From assembly GCA_031402355.1 (NCBI GenBank), contig JANNSG010000042.1, forward strand, positions 1-11,920: DNA of 11,920 bases. The letters run 5' to 3'. The stretch is from JACMNW01 sp031402355 (GTDB lineage Bacteria > Pseudomonadota > Alphaproteobacteria > Rhodobacterales > Rhodobacteraceae). Numbering within the stretch: the stretch's first letter is position 1; each line of letters begins with the position of its first letter. The position numbers and the translations under genes are program-made. Below, one piece after another: positions 1 to 6,665 of the stretch. The notes under the pieces are model-generated. The model saw only the letters and a program-made list of their open reading frames with translations, was not told the origin of the DNA and ran no database searches.

Positions 1-1
1 C

Positions 2-166
2 GGCTGGCGCAACCCCGACTACCTCGAATCCGACGGCGCCGCCTATATGCGCCGGCAAGACCTGATCATCGCGGTCGACCTCGGGCTTGGCAAGTTCGCC
101 AAATCCGTCTGGACCTGCGACCTGACCAACCGCTACATCGAGATCAACGCCGATTACCGGTCTTGA
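2..166 (+). CDS. argJ: ArgJ C-terminal end (glutamate N-acetyltransferase / ornithine acetyltransferase), partial
   Basis: This is the last 54 codons of a gene that begins before the window. The frame reads GWRNPDYLESDGAAYMRRQD and ends with VWTCDLTNRYIEINADYRS before TGA. That ending (TCDLT, then YIEINADYRS) is the characteristic C-terminus of ArgJ. In this family the enzyme moves the acetyl group from N-acetylornithine to glutamate in the cyclic arginine pathway; some members also use acetyl-CoA. ArgJ cleaves itself into alpha and beta chains at an internal Thr, which lies outside the window; this piece belongs to the beta chain. No frameshift is seen in the visible part. A Nudix gene follows on the same strand after 98 bp, a neighbourhood I recall from other Rhodobacterales. 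Identity is very likely despite the truncation. Confidence 0.93.
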   Translation, partial: GWRNPDYLESDGAAYMRRQDLIIAVDLGLGKFAKSVWTCDLTNRYIEINADYRS

Positions 167-190
167 CCCCGCGCTTTTGATTTCATCTTG

Positions 191-212
191 GTCCAAATAT
201 CCCACAGGGGGG
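191..212 (+). repeat. Short intergenic motif, copy 1 (CAAATATCCC type)
   Basis: The string GTCCAAATATCCCACAGGGG lies just after argJ. Its core CAAA(A)ATATCCC followed by CAGG is found again at 9571-9592. It is directly followed by the stem-loop at 214-238. From memory, similar strings are common between genes in Rhodobacteraceae, often next to G-rich/C-rich hairpins. Its function is unknown. Confidence 0.4.
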
Positions 213-213
213 T

Positions 214-238
214 CTGGGGGGATGTGAAATCCCCCCAG
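214..238 (+). other. Perfect 10-bp stem-loop between argJ and mutT
   Basis: CTGGGGGGAT (214-223) and ATCCCCCCAG (229-238) are exact reverse complements separated by the five-base loop GTGAA. The stem includes six consecutive G-C pairs. No T-run follows on the plus strand (next bases are CCTTTC), so it is not a standard intrinsic terminator. It could stabilise the 3' end of the argJ mRNA, reduce read-through into mutT, or form part of a dispersed intergenic element with the motif just upstream. Confidence 0.6.
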
Positions 239-264
239 CCTTTCAACCTGCGCAAAGCCCGACA

Positions 265-663
265 ATGAAAATCATCCTCGTCTCTGCAGTCGCCTTGATA
301 GACCCCGATGGCCGCGTTCTTCTGGCCCAGCGCCCGGAAGGCAAATCCATGGCCGGCCTGTGGGAATTCCCCGGCGGCAAGGTAGACCCGGGCGAGTCGC
401 CCGAGGCCGCCCTGATCCGCGAACTCAAGGAAGAACTCGCCATCGACACTTTCGCCAGCTGCCTGGCCCCACTGACCTTCGCCAGCCACGCTTATCCCGA
501 TTTTCATTTGCTGATGCCCCTGTTCGCTTGCCGCAAATGGCAGGGAATCGCTACCGGGGTTGAAGGGCAAAATCTCGTCTGGGTCCGCCCCAATGACATG
601 CGAAACTACCCCATGCCCCCTGCCGATTTGCCCCTTATCCCGATCCTGCGGGACTGGCTTTAG
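265..663 (+). CDS. mutT: MutT-family Nudix hydrolase (8-oxo-dGTP diphosphatase)
   Basis: This 132-residue protein is the usual size for a stand-alone MutT. MutT hydrolyses 8-oxo-dGTP to the monophosphate so that the oxidised base is not built into DNA; it is a cytosolic, metal-dependent enzyme. The Nudix box spans about residues 38-60: G38, E44, R52-E53 and E56-E57 are all present. The usual Gly two residues after the EE pair is Ala59 (LAI instead of xGI), a mild variation. Before it lies the typical GLWEFPGGK stretch (31-39), and the N-terminal strand VSAVALIDPDGRVLLAQRP matches MutT. The chosen ATG has no strong Shine-Dalgarno sequence (upstream bases are GCAAAGCCCGACA). It lies 98 bp after argJ on the same strand and may be co-transcribed through the stem-loop. 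The MutT function is assigned by family; another Nudix substrate cannot be excluded. Confidence 0.88.
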   Translation: MKIILVSAVALIDPDGRVLLAQRPEGKSMAGLWEFPGGKVDPGESPEAALIRELKEELAIDTFASCLAPLTFASHAYPDFHLLMPLFACRKWQGIATGVEGQNLVWVRPNDMRNYPMPPADLPLIPILRDWL

Positions 664-776
664 ACAAATGCGGCGAAATTAGGGCGAATCTGGATAGGTT
701 TCAAATTATCCGGTTGCCTTAAGAGGATTCCTCCCTAGTTTCAAACACGGGGAAAAAGCTTCTGGGGGGAAGTGGA

Positions 777-917
777 ATGCTGCGAACAATATCTTTGGGA
801 AGTTGCGTCTTTGTGCAGGGGCCTGTTGTCGCCCAGCTTGCCGACGGCAAGGTTGTAATCAAGGTCGACGAACGCAATTATGTCGGCTATCCGGTAAGTT
901 CGGTCCGCGCGGCCTAA
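777..917 (+). CDS. Small conserved-looking protein of 46 residues, convergent with infB
   Basis: A short frame starts at ATG 777 and ends at TAA 915-917. The protein begins MLRTISLGSCVFVQGPVVAQ, continues LADGKVVIKVDERNYVGYPV and ends SSVRAA. A purine-rich GGGGGAAG lies about 5 bases before the ATG and serves as a ribosome-binding site. A strong terminator follows 22 bases after the stop. The alternating hydrophobic pattern (VVAQLADGKVVIKV) suggests a small beta structure. I see no signal peptide and no transmembrane segment. From memory, short Rhodobacterales proteins beginning MxxTxxxGSCVxVQG are found beside infB and are sometimes labelled 'translation initiation factor 2', probably carried over from the neighbour; they have no IF-2 domain. 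Function is unknown. The start signal, terminator and protein-like composition support a real gene. Confidence 0.7.
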   Translation: MLRTISLGSCVFVQGPVVAQLADGKVVIKVDERNYVGYPVSSVRAA

Positions 918-938
918 TACAAGCACAGCGCGTGCAAC

Positions 939-973
939 AAAAAGGCCGGGCTGATTGCCCGGCCGTTTCTTTT
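939..973. terminator. Bidirectional intrinsic terminator between the small gene and infB
   Basis: GGCCGGGC (944-951) and GCCCGGCC (957-964) form a perfect 8-bp stem around the loop TGATT. On the plus strand it is followed by GTTTCTTTT (965-973) and serves the small gene ending at 917. On the minus strand the A-run at 939-943 becomes a T-run and serves infB, whose stop is at 988-990. Two convergent genes therefore share one hairpin. Confidence 0.9.
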
Positions 974-987
974 GAAACAAATCCGTA

Positions 988-3566
988 TCAGGCCAGCGTG
1001 CGGGCAATCTCTTCGCGCTCGAAGATCTCGATCACATCGCCCTGACGAATATCTTCATAGCGCTCAAAGCCCATGCCGCATTCCTGGCCGGACTGCACTT
1101 CCTTCACTTCGTCCTTGAAGCGTTTCAGCGTCTTCAGCGTGCCTTCATGGATCACCACGTTATCGCGCAGCAAGCGCACACCGGCAGACCGCCGCGCAAT
1201 GCCTTCGGTCACGATACACCCTGCCACCATGCCAATGCCGGTGACCTTGAACACTTCCTTGATCTGCGCATAGCCGATGAAGGTTTCGCGGATCTCGGCT
1301 TTCAGCAGGCCTGATGCGGCGGCTTTGATATCATCGACCAGATCATAGATGACGGAATAATACCGAATCTCTACACCCTTCTGGGCAGCGGTTTGGCGCG
1401 CAGACGCATTCGCGCGCACGTTAAACCCGATGATCGGCGCGCCGGATGCCTCTGCAAGCCCCACATCCGAATCAGTGATAGCCCCCACGCCGTAATGCAG
1501 CACACGCACACGGACCTCGTCGTTGCCCACCTTTTCCATCGCCTGAACGATGGCCTCGGCAGATCCCTGCACATCGGCCTTTACGACAATTGGCAGTTCT
1601 GCCACCTCTTTGTCAGCCTTGGCCTTCGCCATCAACTGCTCCAGCGTGACCGCAGCCCCAACAGCGGCGCGCTTGTCTTTGGCGGCCTTCTCGCGGTAGG
1701 TCGCGATTTCACGCGCCTGCGCTTCGGTTTCCACCACGTTCAGGGTATCGCCCGCCGCAGGGGTGCCATTCAGACCCAGCACTTCGACAGGCACCGACGG
1801 TCCGGCCTCATCAATCCGGCGTCCCTGATCGTCGATCAGCGCGCGCACTTTGCCCCACTGCTCGCCCACCACAAAGATATCGCCTTTGCGCAGGGTGCCG
1901 TTTTGCACCAGAACCGTCGCCACTGGCCCACGGCCCACATCCAGCTTGGCCTCGATCACCGCACCTGATGCCGCCCGCGCCGGGTTTGCGCGCGCAGTTC
2001 CAGAATTTCGGCCTGCAGCGCAATCGCTTCCAGCAGCTTGTCCAGGCCAGCGCCCGTTTTGGCCGATACTTCCACATCCAGCACATCGCCCGACATGGCT
2101 TCCACCACAATCTCGTGCTGCAACAAATCGGTGCGCACTTTCGTCGGGTTGGCATCGTGCTTGTCGATTTTGTTGATCGCCACGATCATCGGCACATTCG
2201 CCGCTTTCGCATGCTTGATCGCCTCAACCGTCTGCGGCATCACGGCGTCATCCGCCGCCACCACCAGCACCACAATATCCGTCACCTGTGCGCCGCGCTG
2301 GCGCATCGATGTAAACGCCGCGTGGCCGGGGGTATCCAGAAACGTCAGCTTCGCGCCCACATCTGTGGTCACCTGATAAGCACCGATATGCTGGGTGATA
2401 CCGCCCGCTTCGCCCGTGACCACAGACGTTTTCCGAATGGCATCCAGAAGCGAGGTCTTGCCGTGGTCAACATGGCCCATGATCGTCACGATCGGCGGCC
2501 GCGTGAACAGATTTTCATCCGTATCTGTAACTGAATCAATCACTTGTTCCACATCGGCGTCAGATACCCGCACCGCTTTATGGCCAAATTCTTCGATCAC
2601 CAGTTCGGCAGTATCGGCGTCGATGGCTTGGTTCATCGTCACCATCATGCCCATTTTCATCAGGCTTTTGACAACGTCCGCCGCGCGCTCGGTCATCCGG
2701 TTTGCCAGTTCCTGAACCACAATGGTTTCTGGCAACTGCACATCGCGGAACTGCTTTTCAGGCTTGTTAAACCCAAGCGCCTTTTGCCGCGCCTTTTCCT
2801 GCTTGCGCTTCATCGCAGCCATGCTGCGCGTACGCCCGCCTTCACCGGCCAAGGCATCATTCAGCGTCAGCTTGCCGGTGCGGCGCGCATCATCAACCTT
2901 GGCTTTGGCGTTGCGATCCCGGTCATCGCCGCGCGGCTCGCGCTCGCGGTCGGTCTTGCGCGGGCCAAGGGCTGGCTTAAGCGACGCGGGGCCACGAATA
3001 TTGTCATCCACAGCGGGGGCTGCCGGGGCGGCAGCGCCTGCCTTTGTCGGGGTCGCTGCCGGGGCAGTTCGACGCGTGGTGCCAAGCACATCGGCACGGC
3101 GCGCATCTGCTTGCGCGATCTTTGCAGCGGCTTCCTCACGCGCCGCACGTTCGGCCTCGGCTGCCTTGATCTTGGCGGCCTCGACACGTTCGCGCTCTTC
3201 GCGGTCTTTGGTTTCTATCTCTTCACGACGTTTCGCGCGGTCTTCTTCGCGCAGCTTGTCGTCGGCCGCGCGCTTGATTGCATCATCCGCTTCGCGCGCT
3301 TTTGCAGCCCGCAACGCCGCCATACGGCGTTCCATTTCCGCATCGGAAATACCCGCTGGCCGCTTGGACGGATCGCCCAAATGCGTAGCCGTGCCACTTG
3401 TGGCCCCCGGCGTGCCAGGCTTCACCGGCACCACAACGCGCTTGCGTTTGGTTTCCACCACCACACTTTTCGTGCGGCCATGGCTGAAGCTTTGCTTCAC
3501 CTGTCCGGGACGAGGTGCAGTGCCGCCACCAAGGCCAAGGGGCTTTTTGCCGTCTGTATCACTCAT
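988..3566 (-). CDS. infB: Translation initiation factor IF-2, reading frame interrupted by a frameshift near 1988-1995
   Basis: IF-2 is the GTPase that brings fMet-tRNA to the 30S P site and helps the 50S subunit join. The N-terminal frame (1956-3566, 536 codons) starts MSDTDGKKPLGL. It has a charged, coiled-coil-like Ala/Glu/Arg-rich stretch (about 75-155), an IF2_N domain (about 278-330), and the GTPase motifs GHVDHGKT (364-371), GGITQHIGAY (388-397), DTPGH (411-415), NKID (465-468) and SAKTG (501-505). It then runs out of frame after EILELRA and stops at TGA 1956-1958. The second frame (988-1959, 323 codons if started at GTG 1957-1959) carries domain II (IEAKLDVGRGPVATVLVQNG), C1 (ELPIVVKADVQGSAEAI) and C2 (TFIGYAQIKEVFKVTGIGM onward). 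Removing one GC unit from the (GC)4 tract at 1988-1995 restores ELRANPARAASGAVIEAK, the family-like sequence. The gene starts with an ATGA overlap on the ylxR stop and ends at a terminator. The break is either a sequence error or a real mutation. Confidence 0.95.
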
Positions 3567-4195
3567 GCGTCTAGTTCATCCTTTTGGGCGGTCAAACCGC
3601 CTGGCGGCTCGCGCAAACCTGCAAGCCGTGCCGCTTCCTCTATAACACGTGACGTGAGTCCGCCAGACGAAAGCGCAACGTGTATCGCACGATCGCGCCC
3701 GAAAGCCAAACCCAATTCCTGTGCCGTTAAACAGCCGATAAGGCTGTTCTTTCCTTCGGGGGCGCGCAGCTTGGTTTTGCCACGCGCGGAGCCGTCTGAT
3801 GCCTGGATCAAAACCCGTGCCTGACCCTTGGTCAGCAGGTCTTTCACCTTTTCATATCCGCTCAAAGCAGACCCCGATTTGCGCGACAGGCTGATCAGAT
3901 CAATCACCCGCCGCAACAGCTGCGCTTCGATCAAATCGGCCAAGCCTTCCGGTACCTTTACCGGCTGGCGCGCGGCGCGGGCAAACAGCCCCTTCTTCGC
4001 GGCCTTTTCAATCGAAGGACGACTCGCTTCGACATAGAAACCCCGGCCCGGCAGGCGGCCCAGAACATCTGGCACCACCTCGCCCTCCGGCCCCACCCCA
4101 AAGCGGATCAATCCGCCCTTGGGCTGGCTTTCCCCCGTCACGATGCACCGGCGTTCCGGCGCGTCTTTCAGGTCTTCTTTGCCACCGCGCGTCAA
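3563..4195 (-). CDS. ylxR: YlxR-family RNA-binding protein with C-terminal L7Ae-like domain
   Basis: The 210-residue protein has two parts. Residues about 13-85 are a YlxR (DUF448) domain: PERRCIVTGE (13-22), then LIRFGVGPEGEVVPDVLGRL and GRGFYV (50-55). Residues about 90-190 (LLRRVIDLISLSRKSGSALS, then KGQARVLIQASD) resemble an L7Ae/L30e RNA-binding fold. The two-domain form is common in alphaproteobacteria. The gene's fixed place between nusA and infB points to a role in transcription/translation coupling or ribosome assembly; the exact job is not well known. I chose the TTG at 4193-4195 because it gives MTRGGKED just ahead of the conserved PERRC block and lies after the nusA stop. A longer frame from 4276 would extend into nusA and adds unconserved residues. 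No strong Shine-Dalgarno is visible, so translation may depend on nusA. The stop overlaps the infB ATG as ATGA. Confidence 0.88.
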   Translation of the reverse strand: MTRGGKEDLKDAPERRCIVTGESQPKGGLIRFGVGPEGEVVPDVLGRLPGRGFYVEASRPSIEKAAKKGLFARAARQPVKVPEGLADLIEAQLLRRVIDLISLSRKSGSALSGYEKVKDLLTKGQARVLIQASDGSARGKTKLRAPEGKNSLIGCLTAQELGLAFGRDRAIHVALSSGGLTSRVIEEAARLAGLREPPGGLTAQKDELDA

Positions 4196-4207
4196 CTCTG
4201 GTTGTGC

Positions 4208-4231
4208 CCGAGGTCTGAAATCAGACCTCGG
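4208..4231. promoter_or_regulatory. Perfect 11-bp inverted repeat over the nusA stop codon
   Basis: CCGAGGTCTGA (4208-4218) and TCAGACCTCGG (4221-4231) are exact reverse complements separated by AA. The minus-strand TGA stop of nusA (4221-4223) lies inside one arm, and the TTG start of ylxR lies 12 bases past the other arm. There is no T-run, so it is not a standard terminator. As RNA it would form a strong hairpin that a ribosome finishing nusA must open. This suggests an RNA-processing site or control of ylxR translation, but that is inference. Confidence 0.6.
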
Positions 4232-5825
4232 CCTCCTCTTCTTCGTCGGCTGCTGGTTGCGGCAGGTCTGCCACATCCACCCAGCCCAACATTACCCGTG
4301 CCGTCATCACCAGATGCTGCGCCTCCTCAAGGCTCACATCAAACTGCTCCAGCACGCCTTCATCCTTGACGCGCGCACCGTTGACCGTGGTCCAACCGCC
4401 CGCCAGTTCCCAATCGGCACAGGTGGCAAAATCTTCTAGCGTCTTGATGTCGTCCTTCGCCAGTGCTTCCAGCATTTGCGGCGTCAGACCTTCGAAATTC
4501 ACAAGGCTGTCTTCCACGCCTAGCGCACGTGCGCTCTCCATCGCCTTGATGTTGGCCGCTTCCAGATAATCCTTGGCGCGGGCCTGCAATTCGCTGTCTG
4601 TGCCTTCATCGAACCCGTCGATCGACAGCAATTCGTCGGTGTCCACATAGGCCACTTCTTCAAGGTTCGAGAACCCTTCCGATACCAGCAACTGCGCCAT
4701 CATCTCGTCGATATCCAGCGTGTCCATGAATAGCTTGGTGCGTTCGGTAAATTCGGCCTGACGGCGTGCCGATTCGTCGGATTCGGTGACGATGTCAATA
4801 TCAAGCCCGGTCAACTGGCTCGCCAAACGCACGTTTTGCCCACGGCGACCAATGGCGAGGCTTAGCTGCTCATCCGGCACCACAACTTCGATCTTGCCCG
4901 CATCATCGTCGATCACAACCTTGCTAACTTCGGCTGGTTGCAGCGCGTTCACAAGGAACGTCGCCTGATCCTGATTCCACGGAATAATGTCGATCTTTTC
5001 GCCCTGCAATTCGTTCACCACGGCCTGCACACGGCTGCCGCGCATACCGACGCAAGCCCCAACCGGATCAATCGAGTTGTCATAGGAAATCACCGCAATC
5101 TTCGCGCGCGAACCGGGGTCGCGGGCGACAGCCTTGATCTCAATGATGCCATCGTAAATTTCCGGCACTTCCATCTTGAACAGTTCCGCCATGAACTGCG
5201 GGTCGGTCCGCGACAGGAACACCTGCGGCCCGCGGGCCTCGCGGCGCACGTCCTTGATATAGGCGCGGATACGGTCGTTCGGGCGGTACGACTCGCGGCC
5301 GATCTTTTCGTTCCGGCGCAGAATCGCTTCGCCCCGGCCAATATCCACGATGATATTGCCATATTCTTCGCGCTTGACCTGACCGTTGATGATCGTGCCC
5401 TTGCGGTCCTTGAATTCTTCGAACTGACGGTCGCGTTCCGCTTCGCGCACCTTCTGCAAGATCACCTGCTTGGCCGACTGCGCGGCAATCCGGCCCAGAT
5501 CAACGGGGGGCACTTCGTCAATAATCTCATCACCCACCTTGGGATCAGCCAGATGAACCTTCGCCTCTTTCACGGTCATCTGCGCGTGATGGTTTTCCAT
5601 CAATTCGTCTTCAACCACGGTCCGCACGCGGGCAAATGCCGCCCGCCCGGTCTTGCGATCAATCTTCACCCGAATGTCCAGTTCCGACCCGTAGCGCGAC
5701 TTGGCGGCACGAGCGAGGGATTCCTCCATCGCCTCGATCACCAGTTCGGGGTCGATCATCTTTTCCCGTGCAACCGCCTCGGCAGTTTGCAACAGTTCCA
5801 GCTGGTTCGCAGAAGTAATCGCCAT
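4221..5825 (-). CDS. nusA: Transcription termination/antitermination factor NusA
   Basis: NusA binds RNA polymerase and nascent RNA, and influences pausing, termination and rRNA antitermination. The 534-residue length is typical for an alphaproteobacterial NusA. Domains in order: N-terminal polymerase-binding domain (about 1-125, starting MAITSANQLELLQTAEAVAR), S1 domain (about 139-203, with KGTIINGQVKREEYGNIIVD at its start), and KH1 (about 230-298, with GACVGMRGSRVQ at 256-267). KH2 follows (about 300-348, with AIGRRGQNVRLAS at 324-336), then C-terminal helical repeats with a helix-hairpin-helix look (about 365-515) and an acidic tail ending EEEEAEV. The start has a clear GGAGG (5831-5835) five bases before the ATG. 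It lies 17 bp after rimP and 25 bp before ylxR in one operon. No frame defect is seen. NusA often regulates its own operon in other bacteria; see the leader before rimP. Confidence 0.98.
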   Translation of the reverse strand: MAITSANQLELLQTAEAVAREKMIDPELVIEAMEESLARAAKSRYGSELDIRVKIDRKTGRAAFARVRTVVEDELMENHHAQMTVKEAKVHLADPKVGDEIIDEVPPVDLGRIAAQSAKQVILQKVREAERDRQFEEFKDRKGTIINGQVKREEYGNIIVDIGRGEAILRRNEKIGRESYRPNDRIRAYIKDVRREARGPQVFLSRTDPQFMAELFKMEVPEIYDGIIEIKAVARDPGSRAKIAVISYDNSIDPVGACVGMRGSRVQAVVNELQGEKIDIIPWNQDQATFLVNALQPAEVSKVVIDDDAGKIEVVVPDEQLSLAIGRRGQNVRLASQLTGLDIDIVTESDESARRQAEFTERTKLFMDTLDIDEMMAQLLVSEGFSNLEEVAYVDTDELLSIDGFDEGTDSELQARAKDYLEAANIKAMESARALGVEDSLVNFEGLTPQMLEALAKDDIKTLEDFATCADWELAGGWTTVNGARVKDEGVLEQFDVSLEEAQHLVMTARVMLGWVDVADLPQPAADEEEEAEV

Positions 5826-5842
5826 AGTATCCTCCGGTCGTT

Positions 5843-6451
5843 TTAGTGTTTGGTGTCAGGGGTCACGGCCTCGTCGCCGTCCCCTTCACTTGTTTCAATC
5901 TCGTCAAAATCGGCCTCGTCAAACGTGCCGCTTGCTTTGCGCTGCTTTAGCATTTCCGCAATCAGATCATCGGTCAGCACCAGTTTCGCATCCGACAGCC
6001 ATTCAAACTGCAACCCGATGGTCACGGCCTCTGCGCCTTCTTCCAGCTCGATCAGCACCTCTTCGCCTTCAACGCCGGCCAACATGCCCTTAAAGCGCCG
6101 CCGCCCATCGATCAGTTCGGTTGTCTCGATCCGGGCTTCATAGCCCTTCCACATCTCAAAATCCTTCAACCGCGTCAGCGGCCGGTCAATGCCGGGGGAC
6201 GACACTTCAAGGATATACTGATCCTCAACCGGGTCTTCGACATCCAGCACCACCGAAACGGCGGTCGAAATCTTTGCGCAGTCTTCAACGATAATCCCGC
6301 CCTCAGGCCGGTCCGCCATGATCTGCAACGTCCGCGTCTTGCCGCCCATCAACCGAATGCGCACCAATTCAAACCCCAAGCCTTCAATGGCCGGGGTCAC
6401 AATCTCGGCCAAGCGCCGGTCAATAGCGGTTTTCGCAATCAGGTCTGACAT
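5843..6451 (-). CDS. rimP: Ribosome maturation factor RimP
   Basis: RimP assists late assembly of the 30S subunit. The 202-residue protein shows the conserved block ILEVSSPGIDRPLT (80-93), which is diagnostic. Ahead of it lies an N-terminal alpha/beta domain (IVTPAIEGLGFELVRIRLMG, about 17-36, and DCAKISTAVSVVLDVEDP, 57-74). A C-terminal SH3-like barrel follows (about 100-160). The last 40 residues (DEADFDEIETSEGDGDEAV) are an acidic extension often seen in alphaproteobacteria. The ATG at 6449-6451 gives the expected MSDLIAKTAIDRRLAEIV start. A weak GGAA lies eight bases ahead, immediately after a T-rich tract that belongs to an upstream terminator. RimP is the first gene of the rimP-nusA-ylxR-infB operon, 17 bp before nusA. 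Confidence 0.97.
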   Translation of the reverse strand: MSDLIAKTAIDRRLAEIVTPAIEGLGFELVRIRLMGGKTRTLQIMADRPEGGIIVEDCAKISTAVSVVLDVEDPVEDQYILEVSSPGIDRPLTRLKDFEMWKGYEARIETTELIDGRRRFKGMLAGVEGEEVLIELEEGAEAVTIGLQFEWLSDAKLVLTDDLIAEMLKQRKASGTFDEADFDEIETSEGDGDEAVTPDTKH

Positions 6452-6460
6452 GATAGTTCC

Positions 6461-6488
6461 AAAAACAAAAAACGGGCCAACAGGCCCG
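6461..6488 (-). terminator. Intrinsic terminator in the rimP leader (attenuator or small-RNA end)
   Basis: Read on the minus strand, CGGGCC, loop TGTT, GGCCCG form a perfect 6-bp stem (6473-6488), followed directly by TTTTTTGTTTTT (6472-6461). The rimP ATG is only 9 bases further on. No minus-strand gene ends upstream within the intergenic region, and the neighbour on that side is divergent. The terminator therefore either limits entry into the rimP operon (attenuation) or ends a short RNA. On the plus strand there is no T-run, so it does not act that way. Confidence 0.75.
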
Positions 6489-6534
6489 CGCGTTAAGGTC
6501 GGTAGCTTCGGGTGTGGACGCCGAAACCGCTGTT
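6461..6534 (-). ncRNA. Putative leader RNA of about 74 nt before rimP
   Basis: If the promoter at 6541-6569 is used, transcription would start near 6534 and the RNA would end at the terminator at 6461-6488. The RNA contains a second hairpin: CGGT-TTCGG (6529-6526 and 6511-6507 arms on the plus map: 6500-6503 with 6526-6529, and 6507-6511 with 6521-6525) with a 9-nt loop and a 3-nt bulge. I do not recognise it as a known riboswitch or sRNA family. Both the start and the independent existence of the RNA are inferred. Confidence 0.4.
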
Positions 6535-6540
6535 GAAAGA

Positions 6541-6569
6541 CATATAGGCTCGTGGCCGAAACAAAGCAA
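6541..6569 (-). promoter_or_regulatory. Sigma70-like promoter candidate for the rimP operon
   Basis: On the minus strand TTGCTT (6569-6564) is followed by a 17-base spacer and TATATG (6546-6541). The spacing is ideal; the boxes are moderate matches to TTGACA and TATAAT. It lies about 90 bases before the rimP ATG and ahead of the leader terminator, so it fits as the operon promoter. Confidence 0.5.
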
Positions 6570-6603
6570 GGGGCGCTCGCGGGGCGCGCAAAGTTTGGCC
6601 CAC

Positions 6604-6632
6604 TTGGACAAGACCCTCGTTTGCGTTAACAC
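6604..6632 (+). promoter_or_regulatory. Weak promoter candidate for the LacI-type gene, with a GTTAAC palindrome
   Basis: TTGGAC (6604-6609) and TAACAC (6627-6632) are 17 bases apart. The -10 box is poor. The palindrome GTTAAC (6625-6630) overlaps it and could be part of an operator for self-repression, as is common in LacI-family genes. A start near 6639 would favour the GTG at 6666 as the initiation codon over the TTG at 6633. Confidence 0.3.
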
Positions 6633-6665
6633 TTGCTGAACCGTCACCCAAAGGTGCCCACCCCC

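Noticed and set aside
690..733. Small inverted repeats before the 46-codon gene: CTGGATA/TATCCGG (690-713) and GAGGA-T-TCCTC (723-733)
   Set aside because: They are short, one contains a G-T pair, and there is no T-run or known operator match; they are too weak to annotate.
1956..1996. Programmed -1 ribosomal frameshift in infB
   Set aside because: The 0-frame codons here (GCG CAA ACC CGG) do not form an X XXY YYZ slippery heptamer, and a one-base backward slip from CAA to GCA gives no pairing; a 2-bp tract change explains the data better.
2544..3824. Long open frame of 426 codons on the plus strand
   Set aside because: It is antisense to infB and ylxR, is rich in Arg, His and Ala as expected for a shadow frame, and matches no family I know; the minus-strand proteins are unmistakable.
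4196..4276. N-terminal extension of ylxR starting inside nusA (to 4276)
   Set aside because: The extra residues overlap the nusA 3' coding end, look like a shadow of it (WQTCRNQQPTKKRRPRSD), and lie before the conserved MTRGG start.
6493..6543. 16-codon leader peptide frame (MSFNSGFGVHTRSYRP) ending just before the rimP-leader terminator
   Set aside because: Its ATG lies inside the likely -10 box, so it would not be in the transcript; there is no ribosome-binding site and no run of a regulatory amino acid.
6633..6665. TTG start for the LacI-type gene at 6633
   Set aside because: No ribosome-binding site is visible and the added 11 residues (LNRHPKVPTPV) do not resemble the start of the family; it remains an alternative.
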